Shown here piece by piece: positions 15,829 to 25,986 of a stretch of 34,957 nt of DNA. Source of the DNA: Ruminococcus sp. (GTDB lineage: Bacteria; Bacillota; Clostridia; Oscillospirales; Ruminococcaceae); contig JAAVHI010000089.1 in assembly GCA_014799785.1 (NCBI GenBank), forward strand, positions 1 through 34,957, written 5' to 3'. Within the stretch, counting starts at the first letter, position 1. Each line of letters opens with the position of its first letter. The notes beneath the pieces were generated by a model. That model ran no database searches, was not told where the DNA came from, and saw only the letters and a list, made by a program, of their open reading frames with translations. Both the position numbers and the translations under genes were made by a program.

Positions 15829-18138
15829 TTGTCTTATCAGCCTACAAACAAAATGAGGTTCAAGCTTAATCTGGTGGTACTGCCTATCTTTCTGGCGTTT
15901 ACCGGCTGGATACTGGTAAGCCTGTTCGAGACCTCCATTACAGATAATCTGAAATATCAGACCCTTGCCAACGACACTCAGTTCAAGAGCAAGACCGTCA
16001 AGGCAAACCGCGGCAGCATTTACGACGCCAACGGAAAAATTCTGGCTCAGTCCGCCACGGTGTACTCAATTAACGTTGACCCGAATATGATATACGTTCA
16101 GCAGCAGAAGGAGGCTAAGGAAAAAGCCGACGGAAAAGAGCAGGAGGGTATTCCCGAATCCCAGCGCATGATAGACGCGGCGGCGACTATCCTTAGCGAG
16201 GAGCTGAACGTTTCCTACGAATATGCGGTAAAGCAGCTTACCACAAACGGAGCGAACTCCCAGTGGGCAAATATTGCCAAGTCCGTTGAGAAGCCGAAAG
16301 CCGACGATATTATGGCAAGGGTGGACGAAGCCGACATTTACGGACTTATTTTCCGCGACCTTGACACAAAGCGGTACTATCCGCAGGGAGAGCTTGCGGC
16401 TGCTGTTATTGGCTTCACCAACTACGACGGAGACGGTATTTACGGCGTTGAATCCAAATACAACGACTACCTGAAGGGCGTGGACGGAAAGGTCATCTCG
16501 GCGGTGGACGCTTTCCAGAACGAAATGCCCTACAAGAACGACAAGATTTACGACGCGCAGGACGGAAATTCCCTTTACCTTACATTGGACATGAACCTGC
16601 AGTACTACGCGGAAAAATATCTCGAACAGCAGGTGGAGGCTCACGACGTGCAGAACCGTGCCTGCGCCATAATCATGAACGTTAATACCGGAGCTGTACT
16701 TGCTATGGCAAGTACTCCGGGCTTCAACCTTAATGACAGAAATTCCCTTTATAACCCTGCGGATACAGCAAAGCTTTCGGGTATCCTTGACGACGAGGAA
16801 TACAACACCATGTACGCGACCCTGCGTGAACAGCAGTGGAAAAACAAGGCTATCACGGAGCTGTACTACCCCGGTTCGGTTTTCAAAGTTGTAACTGGCT
16901 CGGCGGCTTTGGAGGAAAAAGCTATAAGTCTTAACTCCACTTTCAACTGCGGACAGGTAATAACCGTAGCCGATACCGACATTCACTGCTGGTCTACCTA
17001 TTCCCACGGCACGCAGGACTTTACCACGGCGATGACGAACTCCTGCAACCCTGCATTTATTCAGATAGGACAGCTTCTTGGCAGGGACAAATTCTTTGAC
17101 TACTTCAAAGCCTACGGCTTCACAGAGCCTACGGGCATAGACCTGCCCGGCGAGGAGAACAGCATTTACGTCAACACCAGCGAGAAAGGCCCTGTTGAGC
17201 TTGCTTCCTGTTCCTTCGGACAGACCAACAAGGTAACTCCGCTTCAGATGATAACCGCGTACGCCGCAGTTGTAAACGGCGGATATCTTGTTACCCCTTA
17301 CGTTGTAAGCAAGATCGTCGATCACAACGGCAACGTTATCAAGACCACCGAGCCGTCCATAAGGAGACAGGTGATCTCCGAGGAGACCTCCGCTGAAATG
17401 CGGCAAGTCCTTGAATCGGTTGTAAACAGAAAGGACGGTTCAAACGCCTATATCAAGGGCTACGCTATCGGAGGAAAATCGGGCACGTCCCAGAAGATCG
17501 ACAAGAGCCGCGAAACGGGAAACGACGATCTGTACGTTTCCTCATACTGCGCGTTCGCCCCTGCGGACGACCCCGAAATAATCATGCTTGTTATGGTTGA
17601 CGAGCCTACCGCAAAGGACGCTAACGGTTCGCTGATGTACTACGGAAGCATCGTTGCGGTTCCCGCTGTGGTAAACGTTCTGAAAGAGGCTCTGCCCTAT
17701 ATGGGTTACTACCCCGAATACACACAGGAGGAGCTTGAAGCTCTGGGCGTTACTCTTCCCGCCGTTGAGGGCGAGACGGTAAGCATTGCCAAGGAGACGC
17801 TTGAAGCGCTCAGCTTAAAGGTAACGGTTATCGGAAGCGGCGACAAGGTCGTTGCGCAGGTACCTGCAAGGGCAAGCTCCATACCGAGAAACGGCAGGGT
17901 GGTTCTCTACACAGAGGAAAATTACGAGACGCAATACACTACAGTGCCAAACATCATCGGCTACGGGCTTTCCGACGTAAACGCCATTCTGACAAATGCC
18001 GACCTTAACTTCAAGGTTGGAGACGGCGCGGCTAACCATACGGGCGCTAAAGCGTACAGCCAGAACTACGCCGAGGGAAATATCGTACCCAAGGGTACTA
18101 TTATAGAAGTTACCTTTGTTATCAAGGACGAGGGATAG
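15829..18138 (+). CDS. Class B penicillin-binding protein with two PASTA domains (FtsI/SpoVD family)
   Basis: The start is TTG 15829, with AAAGGAG at 15814-15820 eight bases upstream; a TTG at 15769 in the same frame lacks a site and overlaps the hairpin. The 769-residue protein has a TM anchor near residues 15-32, a dimerisation/pedestal domain, and a transpeptidase domain with SVFK (catalytic Ser about 350), SCN (about 405-407) and KSGTS (Lys about 550). Two C-terminal PASTA domains (about 640-769) follow. It cross-links septal peptidoglycan outside the membrane with its SEDS partner, here the FtsW at 22150. Two PASTA repeats favour a PBP2B/PbpB-like vegetative role over SpoVD, but the two cannot be separated from sequence alone. 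Confidence 0.92.
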   Translation: MSYQPTNKMRFKLNLVVLPIFLAFTGWILVSLFETSITDNLKYQTLANDTQFKSKTVKANRGSIYDANGKILAQSATVYSINVDPNMIYVQQQKEAKEKADGKEQEGIPESQRMIDAAATILSEELNVSYEYAVKQLTTNGANSQWANIAKSVEKPKADDIMARVDEADIYGLIFRDLDTKRYYPQGELAAAVIGFTNYDGDGIYGVESKYNDYLKGVDGKVISAVDAFQNEMPYKNDKIYDAQDGNSLYLTLDMNLQYYAEKYLEQQVEAHDVQNRACAIIMNVNTGAVLAMASTPGFNLNDRNSLYNPADTAKLSGILDDEEYNTMYATLREQQWKNKAITELYYPGSVFKVVTGSAALEEKAISLNSTFNCGQVITVADTDIHCWSTYSHGTQDFTTAMTNSCNPAFIQIGQLLGRDKFFDYFKAYGFTEPTGIDLPGEENSIYVNTSEKGPVELASCSFGQTNKVTPLQMITAYAAVVNGGYLVTPYVVSKIVDHNGNVIKTTEPSIRRQVISEETSAEMRQVLESVVNRKDGSNAYIKGYAIGGKSGTSQKIDKSRETGNDDLYVSSYCAFAPADDPEIIMLVMVDEPTAKDANGSLMYYGSIVAVPAVVNVLKEALPYMGYYPEYTQEELEALGVTLPAVEGETVSIAKETLEALSLKVTVIGSGDKVVAQVPARASSIPRNGRVVLYTEENYETQYTTVPNIIGYGLSDVNAILTNADLNFKVGDGAANHTGAKAYSQNYAEGNIVPKGTIIEVTFVIKDEG

Positions 18139-18166
18139 ACGGGTACATAAAGAGAGGATGATCTGA

Positions 18167-21049
18167 ATGAGACTTGACGAGCTTTTGAACGAAGCGGGCA
18201 AAGGAATGTCCGTAACGGCGTCAGTAAACAATATGAAAGCGGCGGTGGAGGGCATTACCGACAACACCGAGGAGGTTGCCGCGGGCTTTGTTTTCGTATG
18301 TATCAGGGGCGCGCATTTTGACGGTCACGACTTTGCAGAGCAGGCTCTTGAAAAGGGCGCGCTGTGCGTTGTCGCAGACTGCGACCTGTTTCTCGACAAT
18401 CAGATCATTGTTCCCGACACGCGGGAATTTTACGGACGTCTCTGCGCCGCATGGTTCAATCACCCCGAACGGAGAATGAAGCTTATCGGCGTTACGGGTA
18501 CAAACGGAAAGACAACTCTCGCCACTATGATAAAGGAAATTTTAGCCGCAAAGGGACACCGGGTTGGCTTTATCGGCACAACGGGCGCTCTCATTAACGG
18601 AAAGCCCGTCCAGACCGACGGTTCGACCCCTACGACCCCCCGTGTGTTCGAGCTTTATAAGCTTTGGTACGACATGGCGAAAAGCGGCTGCGACTGCGTT
18701 GTAATGGAGGTCTCCTCCTTTGCTTTGGCGCAGAACAGGATAGGTCCCGCAAAGTTCAGGCTTGCGGTCTTTACAAATCTTTCTCAGGATCACCTTGACT
18801 ACCACGGCGATATGGAAAGCTACTATGAAGCCAAGAAAAAGCTTTTCACCGAGCACTGCGAGACCGCCGTCATAAATATCGACGACCACTACGGAATGCG
18901 CCTTTACAACGAGCTTGCGGACAGCGGCGTGGAGAGGATATCCTGCTCCATAAGCGGTCAGGCTGCCGACCTTAAGGGCGACAAGATCAAGTTTGAAAAC
19001 GGCATTACCCGCTTCTGGGTAAGCGCGTCAAATAAAAGCCACCCCTTTGCTCTGCCTATGATGGGACTTTACAACGTCCTTAACGCAGTTGAAGCGATAG
19101 CTGTCTGCGTAAAGCTGAGCCTTCCCATAAACGCCATATCCTCCGCTTTGGGAGGATTTCCCGGCGTAAAGGGCAGGTGCGAGTTTATTCCCACGGGCAG
19201 GGACTTCATGGTAATATGCGACTATGCACATTCTCCCGACGCGCTGGAAAATATGCTCCCCAACATAAAGGAAAACTGTTCGGGACGGCTTATCTGCCTG
19301 TTCGGCTGCGGCGGGGACAGGGATAAGACCAAGCGTCCGCTTATGGCGCAGGCAGCGGAAAAATACGCCGACCTGCTTATCGTCACCTCGGACAATCCGC
19401 GGAACGAAGACCCCGAAGCCATTATCGACGATATTGTCGCGGGACTGGAGCATACCAAGCCCTATATAAGAATTACCGACCGAAAAGCCGCTATCCGCAG
19501 GGCGATCACCATTGCGGAAAAGGACGACATTATCGTCCTTGCGGGAAAGGGTCACGAGGACTACCAGATACTTAAAGATGACGTTCACGTACATTTCGAC
19601 GAGCGTGAGATAGTGCAGGAGATAATGCAGAGCTACGTCCGCAGAAGATACGATCCCGAAATGTACGACATGATGACCATTAACGAGATAATGGACGTTA
19701 CAGGCGGAAAGCCTTTCTCTATCAGGAATTACGAAAGAAAAATACCTATGCCGTGGTTTTTCTCCGACACAAGGGACGTTATTCAGGGCGGCGTTTTTGT
19801 CGCGCTGAAAGGCGAACGCTTCGACGGACACGACTTTGCCCGTCAGGCGGTGGACAAGGGCGCGGTGCTTGCGATAACGGAGCGCACCATCCCGAACGTG
19901 CCGAGCGTTGTGGTGAAAAGCTGCCGCAAGGCTCTGCTTGACCTTGCACGCCACCACAGAACGAGATACGACCATGTTGTTGTGGGCGTTACGGGAAGCG
20001 TTGGAAAAACTTCCACAAAGGACATGATCGCTCTTGCGCTCTCCTGCAAGCACAGCGTACACAAGACCGAGGGAAACCACAACAATGAAATAGGTCTGCC
20101 CTTTACCGTGTTCGGACTTAACAGAAGCTGTTCGGCGGCTGTTCTGGAAATGGGTATGTCCGACTTCGGAGAGATAGAAAAGCTTTCAAGAGCGTCCAAG
20201 CCGACGATATGCGTTATAACCAACATCGGATATTCACACATAGAAAATCTCGGCTCTCAGCAGGGTATTCTGGACGCCAAGCTTGAAATACTCAAGGGCG
20301 CTGAAAGACACGCTCCCATGATAATCAACGGCGATGACAAAATGCTTGCTCCCCTTAAAGAGGAGTACGACGGCTACCGCGAAGTCATCACCTACGGCAT
20401 TGACAATCCCGACGCCGACTACAGAGCCACCGAGATATGCACATATCCCGACAGAATGTATTTCAACGTCAGACACGGCGACGAAATGATCTGTGACGTT
20501 GCGCTGTTCTGTCTGGGACGGCATCACATCTACAACGCCCTTGCGGCGATATGTACCGCGGTATGCGCGGGGTGCGACCCTGTTGCGGCTGCTGAAATGC
20601 TCAGCGGCTTCCAGCCCGACTCGCTTCGTCAGCACGTCCAGAAGCGAGGCGAACAAATGATAATCGCGGACTGCTACAACGCTTCTCCCGATTCCATGAA
20701 AGCGGCGATAGACGTTCTCTGCGAAATGAAGCCCAAGGAGGGCGGCAGACGCGTTGCGGTTCTTGGAGATATGCTGGAGCTTGGCGACAAGTCCGAAGAG
20801 CTTCACAGACAGGTTGGCGAGTACGTTGTTAAAAAGGGCGTGGACTTGATGGTCTGCTACGGCAAAAACGCCGCTGACATTGCCGCGCGCGCCGACGAGC
20901 TTGGTATGCACGCGGGAAGCTCCGACGACCCGAAAACGGTGCTGAACTTTATGAAATACAAGCTCAGACCCAACGATATCGTGCTCTTTAAGGCAAGCCG
21001 CGGTATGCATCTTGAAGAGATCATTGAGGAATTCTACAAGGATTGTTAA
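18167..21049 (+). CDS. murE-murF: MurE-MurF fusion ligase (DAP-adding and D-Ala-D-Ala-adding)
   Basis: One 960-residue frame holds two complete Mur ligases. Residues 1 to about 495 are MurE, with nucleotide loop GVTGTNGKTT (about 108-117), substrate-binding TPTTPR and the DNPR motif (about 409-412) that marks meso-diaminopimelate specificity. Residues about 502-960 are MurF, starting MTINEIMDVTGG, with ATP loop GVTGSVGKTS (about 607-616), EGNHNNEIGLP and DCYNASPDSMKAA. The two act in succession in the cytosol: MurE adds DAP to UDP-MurNAc-dipeptide, MurF adds D-Ala-D-Ala. There is no stop, frameshift or ribosome site at the joint, so this is a true fusion with a linker of only about 10 residues (RRRYDPEMYD). 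The first codons read MRLDELL. Neighbours are the PBP and mraY, which uses the MurF product. Confidence 0.95.
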   Translation: MRLDELLNEAGKGMSVTASVNNMKAAVEGITDNTEEVAAGFVFVCIRGAHFDGHDFAEQALEKGALCVVADCDLFLDNQIIVPDTREFYGRLCAAWFNHPERRMKLIGVTGTNGKTTLATMIKEILAAKGHRVGFIGTTGALINGKPVQTDGSTPTTPRVFELYKLWYDMAKSGCDCVVMEVSSFALAQNRIGPAKFRLAVFTNLSQDHLDYHGDMESYYEAKKKLFTEHCETAVINIDDHYGMRLYNELADSGVERISCSISGQAADLKGDKIKFENGITRFWVSASNKSHPFALPMMGLYNVLNAVEAIAVCVKLSLPINAISSALGGFPGVKGRCEFIPTGRDFMVICDYAHSPDALENMLPNIKENCSGRLICLFGCGGDRDKTKRPLMAQAAEKYADLLIVTSDNPRNEDPEAIIDDIVAGLEHTKPYIRITDRKAAIRRAITIAEKDDIIVLAGKGHEDYQILKDDVHVHFDEREIVQEIMQSYVRRRYDPEMYDMMTINEIMDVTGGKPFSIRNYERKIPMPWFFSDTRDVIQGGVFVALKGERFDGHDFARQAVDKGAVLAITERTIPNVPSVVVKSCRKALLDLARHHRTRYDHVVVGVTGSVGKTSTKDMIALALSCKHSVHKTEGNHNNEIGLPFTVFGLNRSCSAAVLEMGMSDFGEIEKLSRASKPTICVITNIGYSHIENLGSQQGILDAKLEILKGAERHAPMIINGDDKMLAPLKEEYDGYREVITYGIDNPDADYRATEICTYPDRMYFNVRHGDEMICDVALFCLGRHHIYNALAAICTAVCAGCDPVAAAEMLSGFQPDSLRQHVQKRGEQMIIADCYNASPDSMKAAIDVLCEMKPKEGGRRVAVLGDMLELGDKSEELHRQVGEYVVKKGVDLMVCYGKNAADIAARADELGMHAGSSDDPKTVLNFMKYKLRPNDIVLFKASRGMHLEEIIEEFYKDC

Positions 21050-21104
21050 GCGGAAAACCGTTTGGGCAAATGTATTAATTTAACTAAAAAGGAGATACTT
21101 TTAA

Positions 21105-22115
21105 ATGCCGTTCTGGATAAATATGGCTGTTGCGCTGATTGCTTTCGGCGTATCGGCGGTAACGGGAATTTTTCTCATTCCGCTGCTTAAAAAGCTGCAT
21201 TTCGGTCAGACTATATATGAGAAAGGTCCCGCATGGCACAAAAGCAAGCAGGGTACTCCAATGATGGGCGGCTTTATGTTCATCATCGGCACGGTTATTG
21301 CCGTTGCCGCGGGATACGCAATATTCCGTTTCAGACAGGCAAACGCCGCGGCAGTACCCGACAACACGGGTCTGTACCGTCTCCTTGCGGGACTTGCCTT
21401 TGCGCTTTTAAACGCCTGCATAGGCTTTACCGACGACTACATCAAGGCGGTAAAAAAGCAGAACCTTGGTCTGAAAGCAAAGCAGAAAATGATAATGCAG
21501 CTTATAGTCAGCATTGCTTTTCTGTACGCGCTGTGGCTGCTGGGCGACCGTTCAACGGCAATTGAGTTTCCCTTTTTCGGCGAGCTGGACTTCGGCATAC
21601 TGTACTACCCCATCATGGTGCTGTACCTGATATTCCTCACCAACGCGGTAAATCTCACCGACGGCGTGGACGGTCTCTGCGGCTCGGTAACGGTAATAGT
21701 GGGGCTTTCCTTTGTAATGCTCTGCGCGGCTATGGGCGAGTGGGAATACTCCATATTCGCGATGGCTCTTGCGGGAGGATGTCTCGGCTTTCTTATCTGG
21801 AATCTCCACCCCGCAAAGGTTTTCATGGGCGACACAGGTTCGATGTTTCTCGGCGGAGCGGTCTGCGCTTTAGGATTTGCAATGCACAAGCATCTGCTGC
21901 TTGCGCTGATAGCGATAGTGTATGTTCTTGACGCGCTTTCGGTGGTGGTTCAGGTCACATACTTCAAGCTGACAAAGGGCAAGAGACTTTTCAAGATGTC
22001 CCCCATACATCATCACTTTGAGATGTGCGGCTGGTCGGAATATAAAATAGTTATCGCATTTTCTTCCGCCGCCCTTATTGCGGGCGTTGCGGCAAATCTG
22101 ATATATAATCTTTGA
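21105..22115 (+). CDS. mraY: Phospho-N-acetylmuramoyl-pentapeptide transferase
   Basis: A 336-residue polytopic membrane protein with about ten helices. MraY marks: GTPMMGGFMF near the N-terminus, FTDDYIKAVKKQNLGLKAKQK (the DDY pair binding metal), NLTDGVDGLCG, MGDTGSMFLGG and the cytosolic MSPIHHHFE loop. It transfers phospho-MurNAc-pentapeptide to undecaprenyl phosphate, giving lipid I. AAAAAGGAG lies ten bases before the ATG. It follows murEF and precedes ftsW. Confidence 0.96.
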   Translation: MPFWINMAVALIAFGVSAVTGIFLIPLLKKLHFGQTIYEKGPAWHKSKQGTPMMGGFMFIIGTVIAVAAGYAIFRFRQANAAAVPDNTGLYRLLAGLAFALLNACIGFTDDYIKAVKKQNLGLKAKQKMIMQLIVSIAFLYALWLLGDRSTAIEFPFFGELDFGILYYPIMVLYLIFLTNAVNLTDGVDGLCGSVTVIVGLSFVMLCAAMGEWEYSIFAMALAGGCLGFLIWNLHPAKVFMGDTGSMFLGGAVCALGFAMHKHLLLALIAIVYVLDALSVVVQVTYFKLTKGKRLFKMSPIHHHFEMCGWSEYKIVIAFSSAALIAGVAANLIYNL

Positions 22116-22149
22116 TAAACAAACGGTATACCGAAAGGAGGTACTTTTC

Positions 22150-23400
22150 ATGCAGAATGCGTCAAACGCCGTTCCCGACGGCAGAAGAAGAAAAACCGCC
22201 AATGCTGACAATGTGCGGCGGAAAAGAATAACGTCCGACGGGACCTCCAGAGGCTACCGTGAAAAGATCGCAACAGGACCTATAGATTATCCGTTCCTGC
22301 TGATAGTAATGATACTGCTTGTAATGGGCATCATCATGATGTTCTCGGCCGGCTACGCATGGGCTATCCGCGAGGAGGGCGGCGACGGTACGGCATATGT
22401 CCGCAACCAGATGGCAATGGCGGGAATAGGTCTGGTGGGAATGTTCTTTGCGTCGTTTTTCGACTACCACTGGTTCAGAAAGCCAATAATCGCATACGGC
22501 TTTTACCTGATGTGCGTGGTGCTGCTGGTACTGTGCAGAGTGGGACCGTTCAAGGATCCTCATAACGATTCGTACCGCTGGGTAAAGTTTCCGGGACTGC
22601 CCTCCTTTCAGCCGTCAGAGCTTATGAAGCTTGCAATCATCATGCTTTTCGCATACCTTATTTCGGTAAACTATTCAAAGATGAAATATTTCAATTACGG
22701 AATAGTTCCGTTTCTTGGATTTTTGGGCGTGGTCGTTGCGCTGATGATGGTACAGCCTCACTTGTCGGGAACGATCATCATATGCGCCATCGGTATAATA
22801 ATGATGTTCGTAGGCGGTTCTCGTGTAAAGCACCTGATCATTCTGGGACTTTTAGGCGTGGCTGCGCTGGCGGCCGCACTGTTCATACTGATCGAAGTAA
22901 AGGATTTCAGCTACTTTGAAAAGCGTATCATGTCCTGGACAGACCCCTTCGGCGCGGAAGCTTCCGACGCCACATGGCAAACGAAAAACAGTCTTATCGC
23001 CATAGGCTCGGGCGGACTTTTCGGTCTGGGACTGGGCAATTCCCGCCAGAAATTCCTGTACCTGCCCGAAGCCAAAAACGACTTTGTTTTCGCAGTTGTC
23101 TGCGAGGAGCTTGGCTTTGTGGGCGCGCTTATGGTAATAATCCTGTTCCTGCTCTTTATCTGCCGCGGAATGTACATCGCTTCCAAGGCTCCCGACAAGT
23201 ACGGTATGATGCTTGCGGTGGGACTTACGGTGCAGATAGGCTTGCAGGCGCTTCTGAATATCGCCGTTGTAACCAATACCATACCCAATACGGGCGTTTC
23301 GCTGCCCTTTTTCAGCTACGGAGGAACAGCCCTTATCATGCAGCTTGTGCAGATGGGTATTATACTGAATATATCACGGCAGTCAATTATTGAAACTTAG
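22150..23400 (+). CDS. ftsW: FtsW/SpoVE SEDS peptidoglycan polymerase
   Basis: The 416-residue protein has a basic cytosolic N-terminus (about 1-45) and about ten TM helices. SEDS hallmarks are YRWVKFPGLPSFQPSELMKL, VQPHLSGTIII, GSGGLFGLGLGNSRQKFLYLPE split around the conserved glycines, NDFVFAVVCEELGF with the functional Glu/Asp region, and NTGVSLPFFSYGG near the C-terminus. It polymerises lipid II together with the class B PBP in this operon. AAAGGAGG lies eight bases upstream. FtsW and SpoVE cannot be told apart from sequence alone. Confidence 0.93.
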   Translation: MQNASNAVPDGRRRKTANADNVRRKRITSDGTSRGYREKIATGPIDYPFLLIVMILLVMGIIMMFSAGYAWAIREEGGDGTAYVRNQMAMAGIGLVGMFFASFFDYHWFRKPIIAYGFYLMCVVLLVLCRVGPFKDPHNDSYRWVKFPGLPSFQPSELMKLAIIMLFAYLISVNYSKMKYFNYGIVPFLGFLGVVVALMMVQPHLSGTIIICAIGIIMMFVGGSRVKHLIILGLLGVAALAAALFILIEVKDFSYFEKRIMSWTDPFGAEASDATWQTKNSLIAIGSGGLFGLGLGNSRQKFLYLPEAKNDFVFAVVCEELGFVGALMVIILFLLFICRGMYIASKAPDKYGMMLAVGLTVQIGLQALLNIAVVTNTIPNTGVSLPFFSYGGTALIMQLVQMGIILNISRQSIIET

Positions 23401-23447
23401 CGGCGGGGCTTGCTCCCGCCCTACTATGCATGGAAAGGAAAAAGATC

Positions 23448-24599
23448 ATGTTAAAGGTTCTTATGGCAGGCGGAGGCACGGGGGGACACATAAATCCCGC
23501 TCTTGCCATAGCTTCGATAATAAAGGAACATCACCCCGACGCGGAGTTCCTTTTTGCGGGTACTCCAAACGGCATGGAGGCAAGGCTCATACCGAAAGCA
23601 GGGTACGAGTTTGCTCCCATCAAGGTAAGCGGATTTCAGCGGAAGATCACCCCGAAAAACCTTGTCCGCAACGCTAAAGCTGCGGCGTATCTGACCGCTT
23701 CGGGACACCGCTCAAAGCAGATCATAGACAATTTCAAGCCCGACATCGTTATCGGCACGGGAGGCTATGTAAGCTATCCCATTCTGGCAAAAGCAGTCCA
23801 GATGGGCATTCCTGCCGCTATCCACGAGCAGAACGCTTTCCCCGGAATAACAAACCGTTTGCTTGCAAAAAAGGTGGACGAGGTAATGCTCACCGTCGAA
23901 GAAGCCGCGGGACATCTTGACGCCTGCGCCAAATACACCGTAACGGGACTTCCCGTAAGAGCGGGCTTTTCCGCGGGGGCGTTAAGCCGTGCGGATGCAA
24001 AAAAGAAGCTGGGTCTGGACGAGGGACTGTGTATTTTCAGCTTCGGAGGAAGTCTTGGCGCGGGAGCGATAAACAACGGCGCGGCGGCTCTTCTCAAGTG
24101 GGAAAAGGAAAACAATATCCCCGTGAATCATATACACGGCTTCGGAAAAATGGGTCACGAGACCTTTCTGCCGAAGCTAAGGGAGCTTGGCATAGACTAT
24201 GAAAACGACAAGCGTCTTATCATAAAGGAATACTTCGACAACATGGACGTGTGTACGGCTGCCGCCGACCTTATCATCTGCCGCAGCGGAGCGTCCACAA
24301 TATCCGAATTGCAGGCAATGGGCAGGGCTTCGGTGCTTATCCCGTCGCCAAACGTTACCGCAAACCACCAGTACCACAACGCAATGGTTCTTGGACGCGC
24401 GGGAGCGGCTGTTGTCATCGAGGAAAAAAATCTCACCGACGAGCTTCTTATCGAAAAGGTGGGCGGGCTTATCAATGAACCCCAAAAGCTGGACTCCCTT
24501 GCGAGACGCGCCGCGGAGACTTACGTCAGTGACACTCCCGACAGGATATACGCGGTCGTTGACAGACTGATAAACAAAAACCGCTCACAAGACCAATAA
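23448..24599 (+). CDS. murG: UDP-GlcNAc:lipid I GlcNAc transferase
   Basis: The start chosen is ATG 23448, with GGAAAGG ahead, which puts the hallmark MAGGGTGGHINPALA within the first 20 residues as in other MurG proteins; ATG 23430 in the same frame has no site. The 383-residue protein is a GT-B glycosyltransferase with IGTGGYVSYP, HEQNAFPGITNR, FSFGGSLGAGAINN and the donor-site CRSGASTISELQAMGRASVLIP. It converts lipid I to lipid II at the inner membrane face. A short GC hairpin (GGCGGG 23402-23407 / CCCGCC 23415-23420) lies between ftsW and murG. Confidence 0.95.
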   Translation: MLKVLMAGGGTGGHINPALAIASIIKEHHPDAEFLFAGTPNGMEARLIPKAGYEFAPIKVSGFQRKITPKNLVRNAKAAAYLTASGHRSKQIIDNFKPDIVIGTGGYVSYPILAKAVQMGIPAAIHEQNAFPGITNRLLAKKVDEVMLTVEEAAGHLDACAKYTVTGLPVRAGFSAGALSRADAKKKLGLDEGLCIFSFGGSLGAGAINNGAAALLKWEKENNIPVNHIHGFGKMGHETFLPKLRELGIDYENDKRLIIKEYFDNMDVCTAAADLIICRSGASTISELQAMGRASVLIPSPNVTANHQYHNAMVLGRAGAAVVIEEKNLTDELLIEKVGGLINEPQKLDSLARRAAETYVSDTPDRIYAVVDRLINKNRSQDQ

Positions 24600-24717
24600 C
24601 CGAAATTATTTGCGCGATTGTTCCCTAAACCGTTTAAAAAGCCGATCTGCGGCTTGGCTTTCACAAAATCTCCCATACCGCATACTATAAACCAAAAACG
24701 GTAAGGGAGCTGCCGAT
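24600..24717 (+). other. murG-murA gap with nested inverted repeats
   Basis: AAGCCG (24639-24644) and CGGCTT (24650-24655) form a small hairpin inside a wider imperfect pair, CCCTAAACCGTTT (24623-24635) and AAACGGTAAGGG (about 24697-24708). The right arm abuts the murA ribosome site, so folding could affect murA translation. There is no T run and no clear promoter. Confidence 0.4.
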
Positions 24718-25986
24718 ATGCATTTACAAAAGCTTGTTATAAACGGAGGCAAAAAGCTGAACGGGGAGATCCGTATTCAGGGAGCGAAAAACGCCGCGCT
24801 GCCTATAATGGCGGCGGCAGTGCTTTGCGGCAAGGCGGGAGAAAAGGTCACGCTGCGGAACTGTCCGAAGATATCGGACGTTTACGCCGCAATGAGAATA
24901 CTTACATATTTGGGCTGCAAGGCAAGCTTTGAGGACGGTACGGCGGTGATAATCCCCGAAAATGTTTCCCGTCCCGAAATTTCCGACGAGCTTATGCGGG
25001 AAATGCGTTCCTCCATATTCTTTCTCGGAGCGATTCTCGGCAGGACGGGCAGATGCAGGATAACCCTCCCCGGAGGCTGCGATCTGGGTCCGAGACCGAT
25101 AGATATGCACATTTCCGCCCTTAGGAAGATGGGCGTTACAATAAAAGAGGAGTACGGCGCGCTGGACTGCCGCGCGGAAAAGGGTCTGACGGGAGCGAAG
25201 ATTTCCCTGTCCTTTCCCTCGGTGGGAACTACCGAAAATATCATGATGGCGGCGGCTCTTGCGGAGGGTACGACGGTGATCGGCAACGCCGCACGCGAAC
25301 CCGAAATAATCGACCTTGCCGAATTTCTCAACAGCTGCGGAGCGAAAATAAGCGGCGCGGGAGGCGGAAAGATCGTCATAAACGGCGTTAAGGAGCTTCA
25401 CGGCTGCGACTATGAGATAATGCCCGACAGGATAGCCTGCGCCACATATCTTGCTTGTACGGCTTCGGCGGGAGGAGAGCTTGCGGTCACGGGCTGCCGT
25501 CCTTGGGACGTGGAAAGCATCCTGCCGGTTTTCGAGCAGATGGGCTGCTCGGTCTACACGCTGGACGACAAGATTTTTTTCAGCGCGAACCGTCCCCTTA
25601 AAGCGGTAAATCCCATACGCACAATGGTGTACCCCGGCTTCCCCACGGACGCGCAGGCTCCCGTTATGGCTTCCCTGTGCAAGGCGAGGGGCACGTCGGT
25701 GTTTGTGGAAAACATCTTCGAGAGCCGCTACAAGCACGTTGCGGGACTTACCCGAATGGGCGCGGATATCCTCGTTGAGGGCAAGGTCGCCGTAATAGAG
25801 GGAGTGAACAGGCTTTACGGCGTAAAGACGGAGGCTCCCGACCTCAGAGGCGGCGCGGGACTGGTCGCTGCCGCTCTTGCGGCGGACGGCACAAGCGAGA
25901 TAACAAACATACAGTATATCGACCGCGGCTACGAGGAGATCGAAAAGGTGCTGTCCTCGCTGGGCGCGGATATAAAAAGAGTATGA
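24718..25986 (+). CDS. murA: UDP-N-acetylglucosamine 1-carboxyvinyltransferase
   Basis: The 422-residue protein is a full-length EPSP-synthase-fold enzyme. GAKNAALPIMAA carries the Lys-Asn pair binding UDP-GlcNAc/PEP; LPGGCDLGPRPIDMH holds the active-site Cys (about residue 121, codon 25078-25080), so the enzyme should be fosfomycin sensitive by family rule. PGFPTDAQAP and FENIFESRYKH-type motifs follow (here VENIFESRYKH). It makes the first committed cytosolic step of peptidoglycan precursor synthesis. A GGGAG site precedes the ATG. Its stop overlaps the ftsQ start by four bases (ATGA). Confidence 0.96.
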   Translation: MHLQKLVINGGKKLNGEIRIQGAKNAALPIMAAAVLCGKAGEKVTLRNCPKISDVYAAMRILTYLGCKASFEDGTAVIIPENVSRPEISDELMREMRSSIFFLGAILGRTGRCRITLPGGCDLGPRPIDMHISALRKMGVTIKEEYGALDCRAEKGLTGAKISLSFPSVGTTENIMMAAALAEGTTVIGNAAREPEIIDLAEFLNSCGAKISGAGGGKIVINGVKELHGCDYEIMPDRIACATYLACTASAGGELAVTGCRPWDVESILPVFEQMGCSVYTLDDKIFFSANRPLKAVNPIRTMVYPGFPTDAQAPVMASLCKARGTSVFVENIFESRYKHVAGLTRMGADILVEGKVAVIEGVNRLYGVKTEAPDLRGGAGLVAAALAADGTSEITNIQYIDRGYEEIEKVLSSLGADIKRV

